Below are positions 1 to 5,967 of a stretch of DNA of 8,323 nucleotides, piece by piece (positions within the stretch are counted from its first letter, which is position 1; each line of letters starts with the position of its first letter). The DNA is from Pseudomonadota bacterium (GTDB taxonomy: Bacteria > Pseudomonadota > Gammaproteobacteria > Burkholderiales > Burkholderiaceae_B). A program made the position numbers and the translations under genes. Below the pieces are notes generated by a model. That model was not told the origin of the DNA. It saw only the letters and a list, made by a program, of their open reading frames with translations, and made no database searches. Location: assembly GCA_023389535.1 (NCBI GenBank), contig JAEWEH010000379.1, forward strand, positions 1 through 8,323. Direction: 5' to 3'.

Positions 1-107
1 TCCCTGCCATGAGCCAGATTGATCTTGATGACTGCCTGCGCAGGGGTTGGCAAAAACGCGGCAAAAGCGAATGCAATGGCGATCAGGGATACGGCGCTAC
101 GTAACAT
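1..107 (-). CDS. Secreted protein, 5' fragment (possibly a TRAP-type solute-binding protein)
   Basis: Only the first 35 codons lie in the window; the gene runs off the left edge. The start is the ATG at 107-105, with GGAGA about 6 nt upstream. The product begins with a classic Sec signal peptide: Met-Leu-Arg, then a hydrophobic core (SLIAIAFAFAAFL) and an Ala-Gln-Ala cleavage site near residues 23-25. The mature chain starts VIKINLAHGR. A beta-strand followed by 'LAHG' right after the signal peptide is typical of periplasmic solute-binding proteins of the DctP (TRAP transporter) family, which capture carboxylates for a membrane permease. With ten mature residues this family call is a guess; export from the cytoplasm is well supported. 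No permease genes are visible because the rest lies outside the window. Confidence 0.6.
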   Translation of the reverse strand, partial: MLRSAVSLIAIAFAFAAFLPTPAQAVIKINLAHGR

Positions 108-259
108 GGCTGTCTCCTCGGGAAATAGTGCTGATGTTACGCTTGGGCCTGGCGTTACGGTATTCCCAATCCGGCCGTATCCGGGTCCCGGGGCGACATG
201 CAGGACGAGGCAGATGCTGCCTTGTATGCCGCGCCATCACGCTTTTCGCATGCTTGCTG

Positions 260-295
260 CCAAAAATGGAAAACGAGGGTCGAACCCTCGTTTTT
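260..295 (-). terminator. Rho-independent terminator behind the TerC-family gene (probably bidirectional)
   Basis: The perfect stem AAAACGAGGGT (270-280) / ACCCTCGTTTT (284-294) has a three-base loop. On the minus strand the stem is followed by TTTTCCATTTTTG, so it should end transcripts of the TerC-family gene whose stop codon is at 348. On the plus strand it ends in TTTTT, so it can also stop transcription coming from the left. The remainder of the 240 bp gap (108-347) shows no convincing gene; it presumably holds the promoter of the secreted protein, but I could not pick one with confidence. Confidence 0.85.
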
Positions 296-347
296 CCCAG
301 GTGGAAGTGATGCGCGCCGCCCAGGAGCGGCGGCGCAATCATTGCCA

Positions 348-1055
348 TTAAGCGCTGGCGTCGGCCACTTGCTTGCGGCGGGCGATGCCCTTGCCAAGCA
401 GGACGATCAGCACCGCCCCGGCCACTTCGGCGGCGATCTTCATCATGGCGGTAGGCTCGCCGAAGCGTTCAACGATGAAGATATCCGTGATCAGCATGCC
501 ACCGGCAATCCAGCCCAGCAGTGCCGCACCGAAGGTCACGACAATCGGGAAGCGGTCGATGAGCTTCAATACAATCGTGCTGCCCCAGATAATGATGGGA
601 ACGCTGACGACCAGGCCGAAAATGACCAGGCCCAGCTGGTGGTCGGGATGGGCGCCCTGGGCGGCCCCGGCAATGGCAATGACGTTGTCCAGGCTCATGA
701 CGAAGTCGGCGACGATAATCGTCTTGACGGCCGCCATGATGGAAGCACTGCCCTGGATATTGCCATGTGCGTCGTCTTCCGGAATCAGCAGCTTCACGCC
801 TATCCACACCAGCAGCAACGCCCCGACGATCTTCAGGAACGGTATGCTGAGCAGGGTCAGTGCGAAGGCGATCAGAATCACGCGCAGGATAATGGCACCT
901 GCCGTGCCCCACATAATGCCCTGCATGCGTCGCTTCGCATCCAGATTCCGGCAGGCGAGCGCAATCACCACCGCGTTGTCGCCGCCAAGCAGGATGTCGA
1001 TCAGAATAATCTGAAACACCGCCGCCCAGCTTAGAGTTTGTAAAAATTCAAGCAT
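348..1055 (-). CDS. TerC-family integral membrane protein (YjbE-like), probable Mn2+ exporter
   Basis: This is a 235-residue multi-pass membrane protein of the TerC superfamily, close in length and pattern to the YjbE subgroup. Two acidic intramembrane motifs stand out: LLGGDNAVV (residues 22-30, Asp26-Asn27) and ADFVMSLDNVIAIAG (116-130, Asp117, Asp123-Asn124). Such Asp/Asn pairs are the family signature and are thought to bind the metal. About seven hydrophobic segments alternate with short loops, and the tail is basic (KGIARRKQ). TerC relatives such as Alx and MntP-neighbour proteins are linked to manganese efflux, and the manganese riboswitch in this gene's leader supports that role directly. 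The start at 1055 is preceded by GGGGTGA seven bases upstream. The frame stays open upstream to 1295, but that would place about 80 residues of non-membrane sequence across the riboswitch and terminator, so I reject the longer form. Confidence 0.93.
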   Translation of the reverse strand: MLEFLQTLSWAAVFQIILIDILLGGDNAVVIALACRNLDAKRRMQGIMWGTAGAIILRVILIAFALTLLSIPFLKIVGALLLVWIGVKLLIPEDDAHGNIQGSASIMAAVKTIIVADFVMSLDNVIAIAGAAQGAHPDHQLGLVIFGLVVSVPIIIWGSTIVLKLIDRFPIVVTFGAALLGWIAGGMLITDIFIVERFGEPTAMMKIAAEVAGAVLIVLLGKGIARRKQVADASA

Positions 1056-1151
1056 AGTCAAGTCACCCCTAGGGTATAAATTATGAAAAGGTGGTGGACC
1101 GGGCCGCCTGAACCGGATTGCCTGATGGGTGGCGCAAGCCTGAAAGGGCAT

Positions 1152-1191
1152 CCAGAAAAGCAAAATGGCCTGATCCGTTAGGACACAGGCC
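1152..1191 (-). terminator. Intrinsic terminator in the leader, part of the riboswitch expression platform
   Basis: Read on the minus strand, GGCCTG-tg-TCC-taac-GGA-t-CAGGCC forms a stem (1167-1191) followed immediately by ATTTTGCTTTTCT. It lies inside the leader, after the aptamer and about 110 nt before the TerC-family start codon, where a riboswitch would attenuate transcription. The stem is interrupted by a small asymmetric internal loop, and the U-tract by single G and C residues, so efficiency is probably moderate. How aptamer folding is passed to this hairpin is not obvious from the sequence. Confidence 0.65.
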
Positions 1192-1216
1192 ACAGCGTTT
1201 GTATTTGCTGGAGACG

Positions 1217-1240
1217 AACCTTGCCCTAAACGGCAAGGTC
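1217..1240 (-). promoter_or_regulatory. Switching hairpin competing with riboswitch stem P1
   Basis: On the minus strand GACCTTGCC and GGCAAGGTT form a nine-pair stem (one G-U pair) around a six-base loop. Its 5' arm contains the CCTTG that also closes the aptamer's P1 helix, so this hairpin and the ligand-bound aptamer exclude each other. There is no U-tract after it, so it is better read as the alternative fold of the switch than as a terminator. Confidence 0.7.
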
Positions 1241-1340
1241 TTGCTTGCAACATGGTGATGTTGCCCGAGCACCGGGCGCATGCGATACACTGCAAGACGG
1301 CCGTAATGACGATGCTGCGGAAAGAAAGCTACTCCCCTTG
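1234..1340 (-). ncRNA. yybP-ykoY manganese riboswitch aptamer
   Basis: This is a cis-acting RNA element sensing Mn2+. On the minus strand P1 pairs CAAGG (1340-1336) with CCTTG (1238-1234). Its 5' side runs into the conserved L1 motif GGGGAGTAGC. P3 follows (AGCA with TGCT) and carries the conserved L3 motif TCGTCATT opposite CGG. P4 is a perfect seven-pair hairpin GCAACAT-cacc-ATGTTGC. The 3' end is the conserved AGCAAGACCTT. The order, spacing and about 107 nt length fit the known Mn2+ aptamer, in which the metal sits between L1 and L3. It precedes a TerC-family gene, one of the standard targets, and binding normally turns expression on. The only element I cannot draw cleanly is P2 (probably GCT/AGC around a short loop). 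Confidence 0.93.
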
Positions 1341-1349
1341 ATGGGCGAG

Positions 1350-1378
1350 AGTATATTCGGTCGGTAGAAAAAATACTA
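1350..1378 (-). promoter_or_regulatory. Candidate promoter of the riboswitch-TerC transcript
   Basis: On the minus strand a good -10 box, TATACT (1355-1350), would start transcription near 1343, three bases or so before the aptamer's P1 helix. That is where a riboswitch transcript should begin. The matching -35 position 17 bp upstream reads TAGTAT and is poor, so the promoter may be weak or activator-dependent. It lies in the 66 bp between dtd's stop codon and the aptamer. Confidence 0.45.
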
Positions 1379-1406
1379 GCGGTTCATTGCACTTCAGCGA
1401 CGATGT

Positions 1407-1856
1407 TTACAATTCAGGTGGTATTCGCAGCGGGATCGTCACGGGTCCATCATTGATCAGACGCACTTGCATGTTTGCGCCGAATTCGCCGCATGCAACC
1501 GCAGGGTGTTCCTCGCGGGCGCGGCCAAGAAAATATTCATACAAGGACTTGCCTGATTCCGGGTTGGCCGCTGCCGTAAAGCTTGGGCGGTTGCCCTTGC
1601 GCGCATCGGCTGCCAATGTGAATTGGCTGACGACCAGCAGGCCGCCACCGACATCCTGCACACTGCGATTCATGCGCCCGGCTTCATCCGCAAAGATGCG
1701 CAGCTTCAGGATTTTCGCCAGCAATGCGTCCGACTGGGTTGTGGTATCGCCGTGCTCTGCGCATAGCAGTACAAGCAAGCCGTGTTCGATCTTGCCTATG
1801 GTTTTGCCATCGACGGTAACACTGGCTTGGGATACGCGTTGCAGGACAGTCAGCAT
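1407..1856 (-). CDS. dtd: D-aminoacyl-tRNA deacylase
   Basis: Dtd hydrolyses D-amino acids wrongly attached to tRNA (for example D-Tyr-tRNA) in the cytoplasm, and also clears Gly from tRNA-Ala. The 149-residue product matches the usual length of about 145. It shows the family order: N-terminal QRV-x2-ASVTV, RIFADEAGRMN (53-63), the active-site motif SQFTLAAD (77-84), RPSF (90-93), and the second signature NDGPVT (135-140), whose Gly-Pro provides the chiral-proofreading cis-proline. I chose the start at 1856 because family members begin directly with the MxxxxQRV strand; no good Shine-Dalgarno sequence precedes it. The gene lies upstream of the riboswitch-controlled TerC gene on the same strand, with its stop 66 bp before the aptamer. 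I see no clear terminator between them. Upstream it is divergent from the thioredoxin-like gene. Confidence 0.97.
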   Translation of the reverse strand: MLTVLQRVSQASVTVDGKTIGKIEHGLLVLLCAEHGDTTTQSDALLAKILKLRIFADEAGRMNRSVQDVGGGLLVVSQFTLAADARKGNRPSFTAAANPESGKSLYEYFLGRAREEHPAVACGEFGANMQVRLINDGPVTIPLRIPPEL

Positions 1857-2079
1857 AGTTGGATTAACATTTCAAATGCACGATAGGAAGATGGCCGCGG
1901 GATGATTAGCGACCAGCAAGAATACCGCGTTTACCACGCGGCCGGCCATGCGCGGACAACGCTGCGGAATATCCTTCCGTGGGGCATAAGCTTCATGCTT
2001 GCATGCTTTTTGGGACTCTCGGCCGGCATGCCGGTTGCTTCCCCGGTGTGGCCCTTTGATGTTTATACAGGAGCAAGAA

Positions 2080-2403
2080 ATGGCTATGACGTATGAGTAT
2101 GCATCGATAGAGCCGACCCGCGAGGCCATCGATGCAAGGGCGGGTCCGCTGGTGCTGGAATTCGGCACGGCCTGGTGTGGTTACTGCCGCTCTGCGCAGC
2201 CGCTGATTGCGCAAGCATTCCAGGCCCATCCTGCCGTAGACCACCTGAAGGTGGAAGACGGCAGCGGCCGCCCCCTGGGCCGCTCGTTCCGCATCAAGCT
2301 TTGGCCATCCTTAATATTCCTGCGCAATGGCCAGGAAGTGGCGCGGCTCGTGCGGCCGAATAGCGCGGCAGAAATCGAGCGCGCATTGGCGCAGATCGCT
2401 TGA
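2080..2403 (+). CDS. Thioredoxin-family protein (WCGYC active site)
   Basis: A 107-residue single-domain thioredoxin fold without signal peptide, so a cytoplasmic dithiol-disulfide oxidoreductase. The redox motif is WCGYC (Cys33, Cys36) in LVLEFGTAWCGYC. The conserved cis-proline is in KLWPSLIFLRNG (Pro76), followed by the G-x-E-V-x-R-L strand. The length equals that of classical thioredoxins. The central Gly-Tyr replaces the Gly-Pro of housekeeping thioredoxin, which usually shifts redox potential and partner choice; its client is unknown. The helix after the motif lacks the usual KMI pattern (RSAQPLI instead). The start at 2080 has AGGAG seven bases upstream; a longer reading from 1999 lacks one and adds unrelated sequence. 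It is transcribed divergently from dtd. The 223 bp between them (1857-2079) holds a CCGGCATGCCGG palindrome at 2023-2034 and no convincing gene. Confidence 0.92.
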   Translation: MAMTYEYASIEPTREAIDARAGPLVLEFGTAWCGYCRSAQPLIAQAFQAHPAVDHLKVEDGSGRPLGRSFRIKLWPSLIFLRNGQEVARLVRPNSAAEIERALAQIA

Positions 2404-2431
2404 GCAGGATGTACGGCGGAGAATTAGATCG

Positions 2432-2453
2432 TCCAACGCACGAGTGCATTGGA
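2432..2453 (+). repeat. Near-perfect inverted repeat after the thioredoxin-like gene
   Basis: TCCAACGCAC and GTGCATTGGA form ten-base arms with one mismatch around a two-base centre. It starts 28 bp after the thioredoxin-like stop codon. A T-rich stretch follows (TTATT) but no proper U-tract, so it could be a weak terminator or a protein-binding dyad. Confidence 0.4.
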
Positions 2454-2490
2454 TTATTCGACATCATCGGGACGGCACCGCATAGTAGGG

Positions 2491-2528
2491 TAGCGTCCAG
2501 GATATAGCCTAGCGTCGAGGCTATAGCC
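2491..2528 (+). repeat. Two tandem 19-bp repeats upstream of the dehalogenase gene
   Basis: Two copies abut exactly: TAGCGTCCAGGATATAGCC (2491-2509) and TAGCGTCGAGGCTATAGCC (2510-2528), differing at two positions. The second copy ends in the palindrome GGCTATAGCC, and TATAGCC (2503-2509) can pair with GGCTATA (2519-2525). The block lies 26 bp before the chosen start codon, where a transcriptional regulator or an RNA structure could control the gene. Confidence 0.6.
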
Positions 2529-2553
2529 CCGTCTTTTCTGAAGGATGACCAAG

Positions 2554-3438
2554 ATGTTCGAGCACTTCCGCGCCGATAACTTTATCGTCAACAACGATAT
2601 CCGCATTCATGCGCGCGTGGGCGGGCAAGGGCCGGGCCTCTTGCTGATGCACGGCCACCCGCAGACCCATGTCATGTGGCATCGTCTGGCCCCGCAACTG
2701 GCGCAACATTACACCGTGGTCGTGCCGGATCTTCGGGGCTTTGGCGATTCATCCAGGCCGGATCCTGGCCCGGACAATAGCGCTTACTCCAAGCGTGCGA
2801 TGGCACAAGACATGATCCAGGTCATGCAACAGCTGGGATTTGAACGCTTCCTGGTGGGCGCCCACGACAGGGGCGCGCGTGTTGCCCATCGCCTCGCGCT
2901 CGATCATCCGGACCGGGTGGAGCGCATGCTGTTTCTGGATATCGCACCCACGCTGGCCATGTACGAGCGCACCTCCATGGCGTTCGCACGCGCCTACTGG
3001 CACTGGTTCTTCCTGATCCAGCCCGCTCCTTTGCCCGAACGGCTGATCGAAGCCGACCCCGTTGCCTACTTGCACAACGTTTCAGGGCGCCGGCACGCTG
3101 GCCTGTCGGCCTTTGCGCCGGAAGCCTTGGCGGAATACGAGCGCTGTATCGCACTGCCCCATACCGCACGCAGCATCTGCAGCGATTATCGCGCCTCTGC
3201 CGGCATCGATCTAGAACATGACGCCAACGATAGGGATGCGGGCAGGCATCTGTCCGTGCCGTTACATGTACTGTGGGCGCAGCATGGGGCCGTGGGCCAA
3301 AATTTCGACGTGCTGTCGCTATGGCAAGACGTTTCACGCAGCGAAGTTACCGGCCACGCGGTGGATTGCGGGCACTATCTGGCCGAAGAGCGGCCTGACG
3401 TGGTCCTGCAGGAGATAGTCGCTTTTTTTAGCCGATAG
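2554..3438 (+). CDS. Alpha/beta hydrolase, probable fluoroacetate/haloacetate dehalogenase
   Basis: The enzyme should remove halide from short 2-halocarboxylates, giving glycolate from fluoroacetate, in the cytoplasm. The 294-residue chain follows the defluorinase pattern: HGHPQTHVMWH (33-43, oxyanion hole), the nucleophile Asp105 in HDRGAR (104-109) with Arg106 and Arg109 as carboxylate binders, Asp129 in LDIAPT, the halide-pocket pair His150-Trp151 in YWHWFFLIQPAPLP, Tyr212 in SDYRA, and the base His274 in DCGHYLAEE. All residues known as essential in the Burkholderia FA1 and Rhodopseudomonas enzymes are present at near-equal spacing. Epoxide hydrolase is the main alternative, but those use two Tyr residues and lack the Arg pair and the His-Trp. 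I prefer the ATG at 2554, because AAGGA lies eight bases upstream; the ATG at 2545 overlaps that site (adds Met-Thr-Lys). The gene stands alone on this strand after repeats, and faces the AtoE-type gene. Confidence 0.88.
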   Translation: MFEHFRADNFIVNNDIRIHARVGGQGPGLLLMHGHPQTHVMWHRLAPQLAQHYTVVVPDLRGFGDSSRPDPGPDNSAYSKRAMAQDMIQVMQQLGFERFLVGAHDRGARVAHRLALDHPDRVERMLFLDIAPTLAMYERTSMAFARAYWHWFFLIQPAPLPERLIEADPVAYLHNVSGRRHAGLSAFAPEALAEYERCIALPHTARSICSDYRASAGIDLEHDANDRDAGRHLSVPLHVLWAQHGAVGQNFDVLSLWQDVSRSEVTGHAVDCGHYLAEERPDVVLQEIVAFFSR

Positions 3439-3446
3439 CGCCGCCC

Positions 3447-3499
3447 GGCTCGGTTTCGCGACGGGGGGCGCCCGCCGCCTATAGGCGGGAGACCGAGCC
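3447..3499. terminator. Large nested hairpin between convergent genes
   Basis: GGCTCGGTTTC (3447-3457) pairs with GAGACCGAGCC (3489-3499), one G-T pair. Inside lies the perfect palindrome CCGCCTATAGGCGG (3475-3488). It fills most of the 75 bp between the stop codons of the dehalogenase and the AtoE-type transporter, and can form on both strands. No U-tract follows on either side, so it may be a two-way transcription barrier or RNA 3'-end stabiliser rather than a canonical terminator. Confidence 0.55.
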
Positions 3500-3513
3500 C
3501 CGCCGCTTGTTGA

Positions 3514-4884
3514 TCACTGCGATATGAACCACAGTGTTCCGGCCATTACAACCCCGGAGCCAACCAGCGTTACCATGGTATAGCCGAGAATGTCTCGCAT
3601 CTTCAAGCCCGCTATCGCCAAAATGGGAAGCGCCCAGAACGGCTGCAGCATGTTGGTCCACTGATCCCCATACGCTACCGCCATTATGGCCACTGACGGG
3701 TCGACTCCGAGCTTCTGCGCGGCATCAAGCATGATGGGGCCCTGAACCGCAAACTGGCCGCCGCCCGAGGGGACGAAAAAGTTGACGATACCGGCGGAAA
3801 GAAAGGACAGCACTCCGAAGGTTTGCTGATTGGCAATCGATACGAAGACATCGGAAAACAGCGCGATCAGACCTGTTTTTTGCATGATGCCCAGTATTCC
3901 TGCGTAGAGTGGAAACTGCAGAAGGATTTCTCCGACGCTGGACGCGGCATTCCGGGTCAGGTGTATGAGCTCGAACACGTTCCTGGAGAAAAGCAGCACC
4001 AAGGCGAGCAATGACCAGTTGACGATGTCCAGGGTGATGCTGCCGCCACCCGAAAAATGGACGATCAGATACGCCAGGAGTGCCAGACCAAAAATAAATA
4101 TCAAAATCCTGGAGGCGTCTATACGGTCGCCGGGCGTGACCACGTCATAGCTGGCGACGTTGCGCTCTTCAGTGCCGACATCAGCGGGAAGTTCGTATAT
4201 CTGTGCGCCGTTCTTGGGCGACACCAGCCAAAAGAGTATGGCGCATACGACAATGACCAGTATGGTCGCCGTAATATTCCACCAAGCGAATATCGTGTCC
4301 GACACCGGAATCGTTTGGCCGCCCAGCGCCTTGGACAGGAAAGAACCCGGTGTCGCCGCCGTCAACGGCCCCGAGCCCGAATAGCCCATGTGCCAGACGA
4401 TGAAGCCAGAGTATCCCGCTGCGACCAACAGCGGAAAGTGCAGCTTCAGGCCTCTTTCCCGGCCTTGTACGGCAACCTCGCGCGCTAGTACGGCACCGGC
4501 GATCAGCCCGAGGCCCCAGACAAAGTAGCAAAGTACTGCACTGACAACGAAGATGAACACATAAGCGGTTGCGGGTCTGGACGGGACGCGCGCGAGTGCA
4601 ATCAGCACTTTGCGTAGCGGACCCGTATTCGCCAGTATGTGGCCGAGCAGAAGGATCAGACACATCTGTGTCATGAATGCCAGAATGCCGGACAAGCCAC
4701 TGCCCCAGTACCGCACGATGTCCGTTGGACCGGAGTCCGTCAAGAACAGGGCCATTAGGGCCACGATGATGGTAAGGGCCATGGCGAATGTCATGGCCGA
4801 CGGGATCCATCTTTCCAGAAAGTTGTTTATGGGGCCCATGAGCCCGGATGAGTTCGTGCTGGTAAGCTTGTGCTGTGTTGACAT
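3514..4884 (-). CDS. atoE: AtoE-type short-chain fatty acid transporter
   Basis: This 456-residue inner-membrane permease belongs to the AtoE/short-chain fatty acid transporter family (about 440 residues usual). About a dozen hydrophobic segments are visible. The family fingerprints are intact: NFFVPSGGGQ-FAVQGPIM (368-385) and AYGDQWTNMLQPFWALP (404-420); the earlier GYSGFIVWHMGYSGSGPL (157-174) also fits. In Escherichia coli the family member serves acetoacetate/butyrate uptake, but exact substrates of homologues are mostly untested. No CoA-transferase or thiolase genes accompany it here, so butyrate use is not implied; uptake of a small carboxylate for the neighbouring enzymes is an inference. 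The start at 4884 has a weak AAGG nine bases upstream. It follows the cyclodeaminase-family gene by 117 bp and has its own candidate promoter, so it could be co-transcribed or separate. Confidence 0.93.
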   Translation of the reverse strand: MSTQHKLTSTNSSGLMGPINNFLERWIPSAMTFAMALTIIVALMALFLTDSGPTDIVRYWGSGLSGILAFMTQMCLILLLGHILANTGPLRKVLIALARVPSRPATAYVFIFVVSAVLCYFVWGLGLIAGAVLAREVAVQGRERGLKLHFPLLVAAGYSGFIVWHMGYSGSGPLTAATPGSFLSKALGGQTIPVSDTIFAWWNITATILVIVVCAILFWLVSPKNGAQIYELPADVGTEERNVASYDVVTPGDRIDASRILIFIFGLALLAYLIVHFSGGGSITLDIVNWSLLALVLLFSRNVFELIHLTRNAASSVGEILLQFPLYAGILGIMQKTGLIALFSDVFVSIANQQTFGVLSFLSAGIVNFFVPSGGGQFAVQGPIMLDAAQKLGVDPSVAIMAVAYGDQWTNMLQPFWALPILAIAGLKMRDILGYTMVTLVGSGVVMAGTLWFISQ

Positions 4885-4924
4885 TGGCGTGCCTTATGAT
4901 TATTAAAAAATGAAGCCTGCTTAA

Positions 4925-4947
4925 ATGGTGATGAAAGCCGTTACCAT
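4925..4947. promoter_or_regulatory. Candidate operator dyad over the transporter promoter
   Basis: The half-sites ATGGTnA and TnACCAT are separated by nine bases. The dyad overlaps most of the -10 box of the proposed transporter promoter, so a bound dimeric repressor would block it. No regulator gene is in the window to assign it to. Confidence 0.3.
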
Positions 4948-4971
4948 ATGGGAAGTATCAGATTGCCTCAA
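4943..4971 (-). promoter_or_regulatory. Candidate sigma-70 promoter of the AtoE-type gene
   Basis: On the minus strand TTGAGG (4971-4966), a 17-bp spacer and TATGGT (4948-4943) make a reasonable promoter. Transcription would begin near 4936, giving a leader of about 50 nt before the ATG at 4884. This would let the transporter be expressed independently of the two enzyme genes upstream. Confidence 0.45.
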
Positions 4972-5001
4972 GCCCCCGGCCAGTGTTGCTTCCTCTTGTC
5001 T

Positions 5002-5937
5002 TTACTGATCATGCCTATAAACAAGTGTTGCAGCAGCTAAATCCTCCAGCGCTGTTCCCACTGACTTGAAAACGCTGCGGTCCTGCTGCGACTGGCGCCC
5101 GGTGGTTCCGCCCCTACACAAGTCTTCCAGAGTCCCGGTAATGTCTCGCGCCTCGAAGACGCCCCGCGACATGGGTCCCAGCAGTTCGCCGGACTTGATC
5201 AAAGCTTCCTCAGTATCAACATAGATCTGCGCGCCTTGAAAGGCTTCGTCGTCAGCCTCTCGCATTTCTGGTGTGAAGCTTCCGATCAAATCCAGATGGG
5301 AGCCAGGCTGCAGCCATTCTCCGCGAATGATGGGCTGTGTAGCCAGCGTGGCGCAGCTAACGATGTCGACGGTCTGCGCGGCTGCAGCAAGATTGTCTGC
5401 GACAGACGCTTCAAAGCCGCGGCGGTTCAAGTCATGCGCCAGATAGGCCGCGGCATCTTCGTGCCGATTCCAGACGAGGACTTCGCGTATCGGTCGAACT
5501 GCGGCGTAGGCCTCGGCCAATAGGCTCGCGACGCGCCCGGCGCCCACGATGAGGATGCGCGATGCGTTTTCGCGGGAAAGAAAGGAAGCAGCCAGCGCTG
5601 ACGCGGCAGCAGTGCGCCTTGAGGTGATCTCGTCGCCGTCCATCAGCGCCAGCGGCTCCCCTGTGCAGGCGTCATATAGTAAATAGGTGGAGTGCAGGCC
5701 CGGTTTGCCCAGTTCGCTGTTGCGTGGGGCGATGTTGACCGTCTTGATGCCCAGCAAGCCGCCATCCGACCAAGCGGGCATGATGAGTGTCGTCATGGGA
5801 TGCGGGGAGCCCTGGCCAATGCGATGTACATGGCGCTGCGGGACATGGCAAGCCGCCGCAAATGCATCGCGCAACGCGGGTATGAGGCGCTCGAAGGGCA
5901 GCGCGGAGCGCGTTGCCTGGGAATCAAATATTTTCAT
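5002..5937 (-). CDS. Ornithine cyclodeaminase/mu-crystallin family protein
   Basis: This is a 311-residue NAD(P)-dependent enzyme. Family members either deaminate and cyclise ornithine to proline, or reduce cyclic imines (delta1-pyrroline-2-carboxylate), or oxidise/reduce other amino and imino acids; sequence alone does not separate these. Visible features are MTTLIMPAWS (48-57), GIKTVNIAPRN with Lys65 (63-73), the substrate-carboxylate region DGDEITSRRTAAASALA (100-116, Arg108), the Rossmann nucleotide loop VGAGRVAS (131-138), HLDLIGSFTPEMREAD with catalytic-position Asp216 (214-229), and SVGTALEDLAAA (292-303). SFTPEMRE resembles the imine reductase/alanine dehydrogenase-like branch more than true cyclodeaminase (which has GDCPGKTE), so a pyrroline-2-carboxylate reductase role is more likely. 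The start at 5937 has a weak GGAT site. Only 30 bp separate it from the stop of the molybdenum fusion enzyme, so they probably share a transcript. Confidence 0.92.
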   Translation of the reverse strand: MKIFDSQATRSALPFERLIPALRDAFAAACHVPQRHVHRIGQGSPHPMTTLIMPAWSDGGLLGIKTVNIAPRNSELGKPGLHSTYLLYDACTGEPLALMDGDEITSRRTAAASALAASFLSRENASRILIVGAGRVASLLAEAYAAVRPIREVLVWNRHEDAAAYLAHDLNRRGFEASVADNLAAAAQTVDIVSCATLATQPIIRGEWLQPGSHLDLIGSFTPEMREADDEAFQGAQIYVDTEEALIKSGELLGPMSRGVFEARDITGTLEDLCRGGTTGRQSQQDRSVFKSVGTALEDLAAATLVYRHDQ

Positions 5938-5967
5938 TCAGCTTATCCAGGTAGTACGTATCAGCCA

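Noticed and set aside
198..1034. Long plus-strand open frame of 278 codons opposite the TerC-family gene
   Set aside because: It is antisense to a well-supported membrane protein gene, its composition is that of a reversed GC-rich gene (many His, Asp, Gln, Ala), and it has no recognisable domain.
1217..1240. Hairpin after the aptamer as an intrinsic terminator
   Set aside because: No U-tract follows it; the 3' flank reads CGTCTCCAGC. It is better explained as the alternative pairing of riboswitch P1.
1056..1295. In-frame upstream extension of the TerC-family gene
   Set aside because: The added 80 codons cross the riboswitch 3' end, the competing hairpin and the terminator, and look unlike any TerC N-terminus. 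The start at 1055 has a good ribosome site.
1356..1406. A terminator for dtd before the riboswitch promoter
   Set aside because: There is a T-run (TATTTTTTCT on the minus strand), but no stem of useful length precedes it.
1938..2034. GGCCGGCC and CCGGCATGCCGG palindromes near the divergent gap
   Set aside because: Short self-complementary GC-rich words are expected by chance in this base composition, and no promoter elements are positioned around them.
1902..2096. 64-codon plus-strand frame between dtd and the thioredoxin-like gene, with a hydrophobic stretch
   Set aside because: No ribosome binding site, overlaps the start of the thioredoxin-like gene in another frame, and has no recognisable family.
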